Source of the DNA: an uncultured Anaerolineales bacterium
GTDB lineage: Bacteria > Chloroflexota > Anaerolineae > Anaerolineales > Villigracilaceae
Length of the DNA: 9,548 nucleotides
Direction of reading: 5' to 3'
Assembly (NCBI GenBank): GCA_938008865.1
Contig: CALLJA010000401.1
Coordinates: 1 to 9,548 of the forward strand
The notes beneath the pieces were generated by a model. The model was given only the letters and a program-made list of their open reading frames with translations, made no database searches and was not told the origin of the DNA. The translations under genes were made by a program, and so were the position numbers. The number at the start of each line of letters is the position of its first letter. Position 1 is the first letter of the stretch. Below are positions 1-6,839 of the stretch, one piece after another.

Positions 1-79
1 AATCCTGCGGCGCTTGAGTAGAAAAGTCCTGTGTTAAGATTGGGTAATTGTATCATCCCACTCGGTAGGATTGTTCGTG

Positions 80-100
80 GGGCGAAATAGCATTTCGCCC
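80..100. repeat. REP-like perfect hairpin upstream of the transporter gene
   Basis: Perfect inverted repeat with 9-base arms (GGGCGAAAT at 80-88, ATTTCGCCC at 92-100) and a 3-base loop. It lies 24 bases upstream of the transporter start. No T-run follows, so it does not look like an intrinsic terminator. Its form (GGGCGAAA...TTTCGCCC flanked by GTGG and TGC) resembles the small dispersed palindromes common in cyanobacterial and Chloroflexota genomes, but copy number cannot be judged from one window. It could also act as a structure in the 5' UTR of the transporter mRNA. Confidence 0.5.
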
Positions 101-124
101 TGCTTGTATTCAAAGGAATTCATC

Positions 125-1027
125 ATGCGTATCAAAGCAGATTTGACTCTTTTGCTGGTGTCTATGATTTGGGGCTCGGCCTTCGTGGCTCAGCGTGTGG
201 CGGGACAAATGGGCAGCGTGTATTATTTCAACGCGGCACGTTATCTGCTTGCGGCTGTGGCAGTGTTGCCCGTTGCCTGGCGGGTTTGGCGGTTTGGCAA
301 CCCGCCTCACGCAATGCCGCGCGAGCAATATAAATGGATGTTCATTGCGGGTTTCTTTTTGTTTGCGGGCAGCGCCTTGCAGCAAGCGGGCATGGTCTAT
401 ACCACGGCGGGCAACGCGGGTTTCATCACGGCCTTGTATGTGGTGTTGGTGCCTGTGGCTTTGTTCTTTTTTTGGCGCGAGAAGCCGCACTGGTTGTCGC
501 TTGTGGCGGTAGGATTGGCAGGCGTGGGGGCTTACCTGCTTTCGACAGGCGGCAGGTTCGAGGTCCGCGCGGGGGATGTGCTGGAATTCATCGGCGCGTT
601 GTTCTGGACCTTCCACGTCATCATCCTGGGGAAGTTTGCTTCGAAGTTCGAGCCGATGTCTTTTTCGGTGGGACAACTCATCGTGTGCGGACTCTTGAAC
701 CTGGGCCTGGGCGCGTTCATCGAGCCGATTCCCGCCTTCAACAGTTCGCTGCTCTTTGCGGTCGTTTACACGGCGCTCTTTTCGCTTGGACTGTGTTACA
801 CCTTACAGGTCTGGGCCCAGCGTCACACACCGCCCGCCGACGCCGCCCTGATCCTCAGCCTGGAATCGGTCTTCGCCGTGCTCTCGGGCTGGCTGCTGCT
901 CGACGAACGCCTGGCGGCCATCCAGATCTTTGGCTGTGTGCTGATCTTCGCGGCCGTGTTATTGTCGCAATTCAAGGAATGGACTTCTGGACAGATTGAC
1001 CACGATCATATGGTAGAGGGCCGCTGA
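125..1027 (+). CDS. EamA/DMT-family membrane transporter
   Basis: Encodes a 300-residue polytopic membrane protein of the drug/metabolite transporter superfamily. It has two EamA-type halves of about five helices each, the family's usual length and layout. The first half opens with the typical LLLVSMIWGSAFVAQ signature (about residues 7-21). The second ends with SLESVFAVLSGWLLLDERL, close to the family's conserved C-terminal block. Such proteins export or exchange small metabolites across the inner membrane; the substrate cannot be read from sequence. The ATG at 125 is chosen because AAGGA at 113-117 lies 7 bases upstream and the protein then begins MRIKADLTLL, a normal DMT start. An in-frame ATG at 71 would add 18 residues reading through the hairpin at 80-100, which is unlikely. 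It converges with the lectin gene, with a 3-bp gap and no visible terminator between them. Confidence 0.9.
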   Translation: MRIKADLTLLLVSMIWGSAFVAQRVAGQMGSVYYFNAARYLLAAVAVLPVAWRVWRFGNPPHAMPREQYKWMFIAGFFLFAGSALQQAGMVYTTAGNAGFITALYVVLVPVALFFFWREKPHWLSLVAVGLAGVGAYLLSTGGRFEVRAGDVLEFIGALFWTFHVIILGKFASKFEPMSFSVGQLIVCGLLNLGLGAFIEPIPAFNSSLLFAVVYTALFSLGLCYTLQVWAQRHTPPADAALILSLESVFAVLSGWLLLDERLAAIQIFGCVLIFAAVLLSQFKEWTSGQIDHDHMVEGR

Positions 1028-1030
1028 GTT

Positions 1031-2359
1031 TCACGGCTCCCATTCGCAGACGAAATATTTGTCACCATCTGGCTGGTCATACCAGATTTTATCCCACCCA
1101 TCAAATGCCAGAAAATCTTCAGTGCCGTCTTTGCCAGAATAGTTCCAATATTCTCCCCAATTCCAGTAATTCGCAGGTTCTCCAGTAACCCAAACCCAAA
1201 TTCCTTCCTGAGCCTCATCCGTAGCGCCTAACCAGGTGCCCATTTGGACGTTTTCGGTAGCCAACTCGTAGACGAATCGATTCTCCGAAGGTGTCTGAAT
1301 CGTCACCAGGTGACCGCCCCGTGTCGCACAGTAATCCCTGGCTTCGTGCCAAGCAAGCGGTATTTTTACATAGAGATACAGATGCTGGTTGGCGGGATTG
1401 AGTACCCGTTGATCAGGGGGCGTTGGCGACGCTAGGCTTGGGATATCTGTCGAAGACGGCACGATAGCAGACGTGGAATCAATGTAATCCAAATTCCAGA
1501 TTTTCAAATTGTCATATGCAACAATAGTTTTTGGGCTTCTTGAATCTGCCCACAAACTTAATTTGATTTCTAATCCTGGGCGTCGGCCGCTATCGTTGAT
1601 GTATGAAACAGGGGTCTCATCCAAGTAAATGGCGTATTCTCTAATTTTTGAAATGATAGTGACGGTTACTTTTTGAGTCGGGCTGATTGATTGCCAACCT
1701 GAGGCTACTTCGGAACAGTCGGTCCCGCAAAAATTTATTAACCATCTACCATCTTTCCAGAGGGAGAGTACTAAACCAGTAGAGTAACCTGTTCCGCGCC
1801 AATCGATCTCTGCAGCAGTATCTGGTCCCAACTTATGGAGATCAACATCGACCCGCAGCACAAAGTTGTTAAACCGCATTCCTGGGTGAGAACAAAAGGC
1901 AACTTCCCTCCCTGTTTCAACGGTCATTATTAAAGTGCCATCTTTTATTTCTATCCAACACCGGTCACCATTTTCTTTTGCAAATCTCCAGCCGTCCGAC
2001 TCTTGTGAAAAGTCATCCTCAAAATGCGGGGAGGTATTTGCGATGGCGGCAAGGATCGGTTCTGCAAAGCTTGTTACCCAGGCTGGGATGGGAGTCGCTG
2101 TTTGCGTAGGGCGCGGGGTGTGTGTTGGGGTTGCACTCGGGTTGAGGCTGAGGGCGGATGTCGTTGTTGGCTGCGGGGTATTTGAGGCGGTTAAAGTCGG
2201 GGTGACCGACGGTGGGAATGGAAGGATCGCTAGTTTGTACATTCCCATAAACAGCAACACACAGACCAGTCCGCAACCCCCCACGATGCCTACGATTAAT
2301 GCAGGCAACTTGCGCCTGTCGAACTGCACTTCCTCGACCGCCTTGGGCGGTTTGTCCAT
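1031..2359 (-). CDS. Membrane-anchored extracellular protein with concanavalin-like and C-type lectin domains
   Basis: Encodes 442 residues. A short cytoplasmic tail with basic residues (RRK, 15-17) precedes one membrane segment (about 18-41). A Pro/Thr/Ser-rich linker (about 47-93) would span the wall or surface layer. Residues about 110-295 look like a jelly-roll (concanavalin/LamG-like) domain, starting FEDDFSQESDGW and rich in alternating beta-type sequence. Residues about 318-442 are a C-type lectin-like domain: YC at 343-344, TWLGA near 375-379, WVTGEP near 390-395, and the closing FVCEWE with C438, the expected disulfide partner of C344. The usual WND motif reads WYD, so calcium or sugar binding is uncertain. 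Likely role is surface recognition of glycan or protein; the ligand is unknown. GAGGAG lies 5 bases before the ATG. Base composition is clearly more AT-rich than the flanking genes, suggesting acquisition or a different evolutionary history. Confidence 0.8.
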   Translation of the reverse strand: MDKPPKAVEEVQFDRRKLPALIVGIVGGCGLVCVLLFMGMYKLAILPFPPSVTPTLTASNTPQPTTTSALSLNPSATPTHTPRPTQTATPIPAWVTSFAEPILAAIANTSPHFEDDFSQESDGWRFAKENGDRCWIEIKDGTLIMTVETGREVAFCSHPGMRFNNFVLRVDVDLHKLGPDTAAEIDWRGTGYSTGLVLSLWKDGRWLINFCGTDCSEVASGWQSISPTQKVTVTIISKIREYAIYLDETPVSYINDSGRRPGLEIKLSLWADSRSPKTIVAYDNLKIWNLDYIDSTSAIVPSSTDIPSLASPTPPDQRVLNPANQHLYLYVKIPLAWHEARDYCATRGGHLVTIQTPSENRFVYELATENVQMGTWLGATDEAQEGIWVWVTGEPANYWNWGEYWNYSGKDGTEDFLAFDGWDKIWYDQPDGDKYFVCEWEP

Positions 2360-2403
2360 GCTAGCTCCTCTTCGCGCGTAAAACGGAGACTGACCAGCCC
2401 ATT

Positions 2404-2412
2404 TGTTATAAT
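2404..2412 (+). promoter_or_regulatory. Candidate extended -10 promoter of the glycosyltransferase operon
   Basis: TGTTATAAT is a perfect -10 hexamer (2407-2412) with the TGn extension. No convincing -35 is found 16-18 bases upstream, which fits an extended -10 promoter. Predicted transcription start is near 2419, about 110 bases before the first glycosyltransferase start codon. Confidence 0.45.
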
Positions 2413-2434
2413 TATCCTGCTATGCAATGCACAA
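2405..2434 (-). promoter_or_regulatory. Candidate promoter of the lectin gene
   Basis: On the minus strand TTGTGC (2434-2429) and TATAAC (2410-2405) are separated by 18 bases. They would start transcription near 2398, giving a leader of about 38 bases with GAGGAG just before the ATG. The -10 overlaps the plus-strand TATAAT at 2407-2412, so the two divergent promoters would compete for RNA polymerase. Assigned by eye from consensus only. Confidence 0.4.
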
Positions 2435-2532
2435 TACAAGCGCCAATTTCCCGCAGCCATTCCCTTTTCATGATTTTCTCCTTTGACCTCGAAATCCATC
2501 CCTCGTTTTGCGTGAGATTGGGGGGCGGGTGA
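2422..2532 (+). CDS. Possible small leader ORF, 36 codons, before the GT-C operon
   Basis: An open frame starts with ATG at 2422, about 3 bases after the transcription start predicted from the TATAAT at 2407-2412, and would encode 36 residues (MQCTIQAPIS...). Its stop (TGA, 2530-2532) overlaps the GTG chosen for the next gene in the arrangement GTGA. That geometry would suit near-leaderless translation followed by translational coupling, which could explain why the glycosyltransferase start has only a weak G-rich ribosome site. There is no Shine-Dalgarno, the peptide resembles nothing I recognise, and a 36-codon frame can occur by chance. Confidence 0.2.
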   Translation: MQCTIQAPISRSHSLFMIFSFDLEIHPSFCVRLGGG

Positions 2533-3797
2533 AACCTATCGAGGAGAAAAAACTCAGCGCGGCGGAGATCCGTTTCCTGGTGTTTGGATTCTTGATTGTT
2601 GCGGCGGTGCTGGTAGCCCTCGTGGGCGCGAATCTGGTCGCGGCCCAGCGCTTGGAAGGCGGCGGCGGAGTGATTATGCCGTGGAAGAATGTCCGCGTGG
2701 CGTTCGGATTCGACAACGGTGAGTCGTACAGCGGCGCGGTGGCGACCTACGTCCAGCGCCAGGTCTACGGCGCTTCTGTGCGGGTGGGGGAGAATCCCTA
2801 TTACTTCGACCTGCCTTTTTACCTGGCGTTGCTCTACGCGCCGCTCAGTTTTTTTGCGAATCCAGGCGTGATGCGTGGACTGTACCTGTTGCTCTCGGAG
2901 GCGGGGTTGGTCCTGCTGGCCTTCTTTGGCTTGCGCCTCACCGATTGGCAGCCGCGCCGGCTGTTCACCGCCCTGTATTATCTCTTTGCCAGCCTGGGTT
3001 TGTACGGCCTGTTGGCCCTGCTCGAAGGTGCGCCCGCCATCCTGCTGGGCTTAGTCTACGTGTCTATTTTGCTGGCCCTGCGCGTAGGCATGGACGAACT
3101 GGCGGGCGCGCTGCTGGCGGTGGTCTTTGCGCATTGGGAGGTCGGCGGGCCGTTTGTGCTGCTCGTCCTTTTATACGTGTTGGCTCAGCGCCGAACCCGT
3201 TTTTGGACAGGTTTTATCATCCCGACCTTTTCGCTGGCGGCCATAGCCTACCTCATCCAGCCTGGCTGGGTCTTCCCGTATGTGGTGGGCGTATTCGCCA
3301 ACTGGACCAGCGATTTTGGCCTCACCCCGGGCGCGATCTTCGTGCGGTTATGGCCCGAGATTGGGTCCCGCCTCGGCTGGGGGCTGACGGCGCTGAGCGT
3401 ACTCATCCTGGCCTTCGAGTGGGCTCGCGCGCGCAGCGGGGACTTCCGCCGTTTCTATTGGGCTGCCTGCCTGACCCTCAGCCTGACCCCGTTGATGGGG
3501 ATGCGCAGCGGGCTGGAGAATCTGGCCGTGCTGATCCCCGCCGCCGCCCTGATCTTTGCTACCGTCCGCGAACGCTGGAAGGCGGGCTACTGGCTGGCCT
3601 GGTCCTTGCTGGCGGTCTTCTTCGCCGCCCCGTGGATCTTGTACCTCGGAGGTTTCCTGCCCGCCGACCTGCGCGTCGGCTTGGCCTTTCTCTTCCTGCC
3701 TGTTGTCACCGTGATCGGCCTGTATTGGGTGCGTCGCTGGGCCATTCGTCCGCCGCGCACCTGGACCGAGCGCGCCACCAACCCCGAACGCCGATGA
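2529..3797 (+). CDS. GT-C membrane glycosyltransferase, GT87/DUF2029-like
   Basis: Encodes about 422 residues, nearly all membrane helices. After a first helix (about 16-38) comes an extracytoplasmic loop with acidic residues (FDNGESY, D62 and E65), where GT-C enzymes carry their catalytic acidic residue. This is followed by PFYLALLYAPLSFF, which matches the YPPL...APL block typical of GT87/DUF2029 proteins. These enzymes transfer a sugar from a polyprenyl-phosphate donor to an acceptor on the outer face of the membrane; donor and acceptor are not identifiable here. Start choice is uncertain: GTG at 2529 follows a weak G-rich site, and a TTG at 2508 would add 7 residues without a ribosome site. 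First gene of a three-gene unit, overlapping the next in an ATGA (3794-3797), so translation is probably coupled. Confidence 0.7.
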   Translation: MKPIEEKKLSAAEIRFLVFGFLIVAAVLVALVGANLVAAQRLEGGGGVIMPWKNVRVAFGFDNGESYSGAVATYVQRQVYGASVRVGENPYYFDLPFYLALLYAPLSFFANPGVMRGLYLLLSEAGLVLLAFFGLRLTDWQPRRLFTALYYLFASLGLYGLLALLEGAPAILLGLVYVSILLALRVGMDELAGALLAVVFAHWEVGGPFVLLVLLYVLAQRRTRFWTGFIIPTFSLAAIAYLIQPGWVFPYVVGVFANWTSDFGLTPGAIFVRLWPEIGSRLGWGLTALSVLILAFEWARARSGDFRRFYWAACLTLSLTPLMGMRSGLENLAVLIPAAALIFATVRERWKAGYWLAWSLLAVFFAAPWILYLGGFLPADLRVGLAFLFLPVVTVIGLYWVRRWAIRPPRTWTERATNPERR

Positions 3798-5329
3798 AAA
3801 AACTTTCCTACGTCACTCTATTTGTGCTGGCCTTGGTCGTGCAGGTCGCTGTCGCCAGTTTCCAGACCATCCCTGGCTATCTCGACGCCGATTATTATTT
3901 TTCGGGCGGGTTACAGCTTGTGCAGGGCAGGGGCTTCAATGAGCCATACTTGTGGAATTATCTCGACGACCCTGCGGGCATCCCACATCCCTCGCACGGA
4001 TACTGGCTGCCGCTTGCCTCTATCGTCTCGGCCCTGGGGATGTGGCTGACGGGCGTGCAGACCTACGCCGCAGGCCGCCTGACCTTCATCCTGCTGGCAG
4101 CCCTCGTCCCGTCGCTGACGATGGCCCTATCCTACAAATTCTTCCGTAACCCTGCCCTCGCCTGGACCTCGGGCCTGCTGGCCGTTTTCCCTGTCTTTCA
4201 TCTGCCTTTCCTGCCTGTCCCTGACAATTACGGCATCCTGATGATTCTAGGCGGACTGTACCTCCTGCTCGCCGACCGTCCGCACCCGTGGTTCTGGCTG
4301 GGACTGCTCTCTGGCCTGATGGCCCTGGCCCGCAGCGACGGCCTGCTCTGGCTGGCATTGACCTTTCTTTACATCTTTTGGCGTGTGCGCGACGAGAAAC
4401 GTTCTTTCCGCGAACTGTTCCAATATGGCGCTATTGCCTTTGCGGGCTTCCTCCTGATCATGGGACCCTGGTATGCGCGTAACCTGGTCGTCTTCGGTGC
4501 CCCCATGTCGCCCGCAGGGAGTCGCGCCCTCTGGCTGACGGTCTACGAGGAGACCTTTATTTATCCCGCCTCGAAACTCACGCTGCAATCCTGGCTGGCC
4601 AGCGGCTGGGCGGAGATTCTCAAGGTACGTTGGTGGTCTTTCACCAACAACATCCAGACCGTCATTGCCGCGCAGGGACATTTGGTGCTCTTTCCATTCA
4701 TTGTCGGCGGCATCTGGCTTCAGCGCAGGGACCGCCGCGTGCAACTCGGCCTGCTGGCCTGGGTCATCCTGTTTCTCGTGATGACCCTTGTCTTCCCGTT
4801 TGCGGGTACGCGCGGAAGCTTCTTCCATGCGGGGGCCGCGCTCCAGCCGTTGTTCTGGGTGCTGGCTCCCTACAGCCTGGACGAACTTGTGGCCTGGGCG
4901 CGCAGCAAGGGCCGCTTCACACCGCAGGCCTTTGTCATCTTCCGCGTGGCCCTCATCCAGATCGTGATCATCCTCTCGGTTTGGGTGGTCTGGGCGCGCG
5001 TTGTCCAGCGCGGTTGGGAGGAGGGCGAGTTGTCCTACCCCGCAGTCGAACAATTTCTGCTGGCGCATGGCGCGTCAGCCGACGAGCCTGTCATCGTGCT
5101 CAGTCCGCCTGGTTACTTTATGATGACGGGACGGCCCGCCTTTGTCCAGCCGTATGGTGATGTGGATACCCTGCTGGCAGTAGCGGAGCGGTATGGCGTC
5201 CACTACTTTGCGTTCGAGGCGCAGGGCAAACTAAAACCGCTCCGCGACCTGTACGACCATCCCGAAGCGTATGACCAACTTGAATACCTAGGTGAAGTGA
5301 ATGGCACGCGTATCTTCCATATTCCGTAG
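3794..5329 (+). CDS. GT-C membrane glycosyltransferase, GT39-like
   Basis: Encodes 511 residues. The first helix (about 4-22) leads to an extracytoplasmic loop with DADYYFSGGLQLVQGRGF (from D31), the D-x-D plus 'Y..A..L..G.GF' pattern of the PMT/ArnT (GT39) group in which the acidic residue is catalytic. PSHGYWLPLAS follows (about residues 71-81), matching the PPGYPL-type block of the family. Many further helices follow, then a soluble C-terminal stretch of about 95 residues (PAVEQFLLAHG to the end), as is common in bacterial members of unknown acceptor. The ATG at 3794 overlaps the previous stop (ATGA), which fixes the start. An open frame extends 283 codons further upstream, but that part is only the wrong-frame reading of the preceding gene. 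The 3' end overlaps the next gene by 29 bases. Confidence 0.8.
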   Translation: MKKLSYVTLFVLALVVQVAVASFQTIPGYLDADYYFSGGLQLVQGRGFNEPYLWNYLDDPAGIPHPSHGYWLPLASIVSALGMWLTGVQTYAAGRLTFILLAALVPSLTMALSYKFFRNPALAWTSGLLAVFPVFHLPFLPVPDNYGILMILGGLYLLLADRPHPWFWLGLLSGLMALARSDGLLWLALTFLYIFWRVRDEKRSFRELFQYGAIAFAGFLLIMGPWYARNLVVFGAPMSPAGSRALWLTVYEETFIYPASKLTLQSWLASGWAEILKVRWWSFTNNIQTVIAAQGHLVLFPFIVGGIWLQRRDRRVQLGLLAWVILFLVMTLVFPFAGTRGSFFHAGAALQPLFWVLAPYSLDELVAWARSKGRFTPQAFVIFRVALIQIVIILSVWVVWARVVQRGWEEGELSYPAVEQFLLAHGASADEPVIVLSPPGYFMMTGRPAFVQPYGDVDTLLAVAERYGVHYFAFEAQGKLKPLRDLYDHPEAYDQLEYLGEVNGTRIFHIP

Positions 5330-6791
5330 CCCCCTCCCGCGCCGAGACCTGGCCATCCTGGGCGGTGTGAGCCTGGCGGCGGGCTTGATCTACCTCGCTG
5401 TTTGCGCCGTGCTGTACCGCATCGGCTTTCCGCTCGACGACTCGTGGATCCACCTGACCTTTGCGCGCAACCTGGCCGAACACGGGCAATGGGCCTTCCG
5501 CTTGGGCGTGCCATCGGCGGGCTCCACCTCGCCGCTTTGGTCGGCGCTGCTGGCTGTCGGCTTTTGGATTCGCCTCGCACCCTATGGTTGGACCTACCTG
5601 CTTGGCCTGCTCACGCTTTGGGCGTTGACCGTTGTCAGCGAGGCCGCCGCCCGTCGCCTGGTGCCCGCCTACCATCCGCGCCTGCCATGGGTGGGAATCT
5701 TCATGGCGGTCGAATGGCACCTGCTCTGGGCGGCCCTGTCTGGGATGGAGACCCTGCTGCACGGATTGCTGGCCGCCGTCATCCTGGTCGCGCTGATGAC
5801 GGGCTCCCGCCGCTACCTGACCCTCGGCCTGCTGACCGGCCTCTCGGTCTGGGTCCGCCCCGACGGCCTGACCCTGATTGGCCCCGTCGTATTGACAACC
5901 CTTCTGACCGAAAAGGATATGCGCTCACGCCTGGGCGGGCTGGTCAAGTATTTCATCGGCTTTGGCGTTTTGTTTGTGTTCTATCTGTTCTTCAACCTGC
6001 TGATCGGCGGCACGCCTATGCCGAATACCTTTTACGCCAAACAAGCTGAATACGCCGCCTGGCAATCCCTGCCGATCCTCTCGCGCCTGAACGAGTTGCT
6101 CCTCCAGTTGCTGGTTGGGCCGTCCTTCCTGTTGATTCCTGGTGTGCTCGCGTGGATGGCGCGTTCTATCCGTAAATGGGACTGGGGCAGTCTGTCGGCG
6201 CTGGTCTGGTCGCTGGGGTACATGGGCTTGTATCTAATGCGCCTGCCCGTCTATCAGCACGGACGCTATATCATGCCTGCCATGCCAGTCTTCTTTTTAT
6301 TGGGCCTGCTGGCCGTGGTGGAGTTCACCCAATCCAAAACTTTTGGCCGCCAGCACTGGATCGTCGATACATCCTGGCGGCTCAGCCTGGCCATGGTCAC
6401 GCTTTTGTTCATTGCCCTCGGCGCGCGCTCCTACGCGCGGGACGTCGAACTGATCGAAGGCGAGATGGTTGCGGCCGCCAAATGGGCCGCCGCGAATCTG
6501 CCGCCCGATGCCTTGCTGGCGGTCCACGATATCGGCGCGCTGGGTTACTTTGACAACCACCCTCTGATTGACTTGGCGGGTTTGATCTCGCCCGAGGTTA
6601 TTCCCTTCATCCGTGATGAAGACCGCCTGGCCGCCTACCTTGATTCCCAGGGAGCCGATTACCTGATCGCTTTCCCCGACCTGTACCCGCAGATGACCGT
6701 GGGCCGTCCGATTGTTTTTGCCGCCGACGGCGCCATTGCGCGCGAGATCGATGGCATTAATATGACAATTTATCGTTGGAAGTCACCTTAA
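5301..6791 (+). CDS. GT-C membrane glycosyltransferase (DDxWI motif)
   Basis: Encodes 496 residues. After one helix (about 17-39) comes FPLDDSWIHLTFARNLAEHG (D46-D47), then a GSTSPLW block. Together these match the 'DDxxI..RYA.NLA.G.G......EG.TSPLW' signature of bacterial GT-C proteins annotated as mannosyl- or arabinofuranosyltransferase-like. Multiple helices follow, then a soluble C-terminal region (about 380-496) with AAKWAAANLPPDALLAVHDIGALGYF, also typical of the group. The ATG at 5301 is preceded by AGGTGA at 5290-5295, a usable ribosome site, and lies inside the end of the previous gene (29-base overlap). Last gene of the glycosyltransferase unit. No terminator is seen before the response regulator 48 bases on, so some read-through into it is possible. 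Donor and acceptor sugars are unknown. Confidence 0.8.
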   Translation: MARVSSIFRSPLPRRDLAILGGVSLAAGLIYLAVCAVLYRIGFPLDDSWIHLTFARNLAEHGQWAFRLGVPSAGSTSPLWSALLAVGFWIRLAPYGWTYLLGLLTLWALTVVSEAAARRLVPAYHPRLPWVGIFMAVEWHLLWAALSGMETLLHGLLAAVILVALMTGSRRYLTLGLLTGLSVWVRPDGLTLIGPVVLTTLLTEKDMRSRLGGLVKYFIGFGVLFVFYLFFNLLIGGTPMPNTFYAKQAEYAAWQSLPILSRLNELLLQLLVGPSFLLIPGVLAWMARSIRKWDWGSLSALVWSLGYMGLYLMRLPVYQHGRYIMPAMPVFFLLGLLAVVEFTQSKTFGRQHWIVDTSWRLSLAMVTLLFIALGARSYARDVELIEGEMVAAAKWAAANLPPDALLAVHDIGALGYFDNHPLIDLAGLISPEVIPFIRDEDRLAAYLDSQGADYLIAFPDLYPQMTVGRPIVFAADGAIAREIDGINMTIYRWKSP

Positions 6792-6802
6792 TGGGTTAAA
6801 AT
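6776..6802 (+). promoter_or_regulatory. Weak candidate promoter of the response regulator-kinase pair
   Basis: TTGGAA (6776-6781) and TAAAAT (6797-6802) are 15 bases apart, shorter than ideal, and would begin transcription near 6809. The -35 lies within the last codons of the preceding glycosyltransferase gene. Only consensus matching by eye supports it. Confidence 0.25.
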
Positions 6803-6839
6803 AACGCCTGTTCAGACCAATCCGACTCGGACGGGACAA

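Noticed and set aside
1..21. Possible tail of an upstream gene: frame 1 reads six codons (NPAALE) to TAG at 19-21.
   Set aside because: Six codons to a stop are expected often by chance and nothing upstream is visible, so it is not listed as a gene.
14..56. Promoter for the transporter gene, for example TTGAGT with TAAGAT, or TATCAT at 51-56.
   Set aside because: Spacings of 15 and 11 bases and weak hexamers; no pairing was convincing enough to annotate.
334..999. Long second open frame on the plus strand inside the transporter gene.
   Set aside because: It is the out-of-frame reading of a clear EamA protein, rich in Arg and Gly, with no family match.
2100..2225. Direct repeats encoding the Pro/Thr linker of the lectin protein, considered as a tandem-repeat locus or CRISPR-like array.
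   Set aside because: The units are irregular Thr-Pro codons of a low-complexity linker, without constant repeats and spacers.
2945..3793. Upstream extension of the second glycosyltransferase by 283 codons.
   Set aside because: This part is the wrong-frame reading of the first glycosyltransferase gene. The ATG at 3794 in the ATGA overlap gives a normal first membrane helix.
4247..5068. 273-codon minus-strand open frame opposite the GT39-like gene.
   Set aside because: Composition is charged and low in hydrophobic order, with no ribosome site or domain. It mirrors the high-GC codon pattern of the gene on the other strand.
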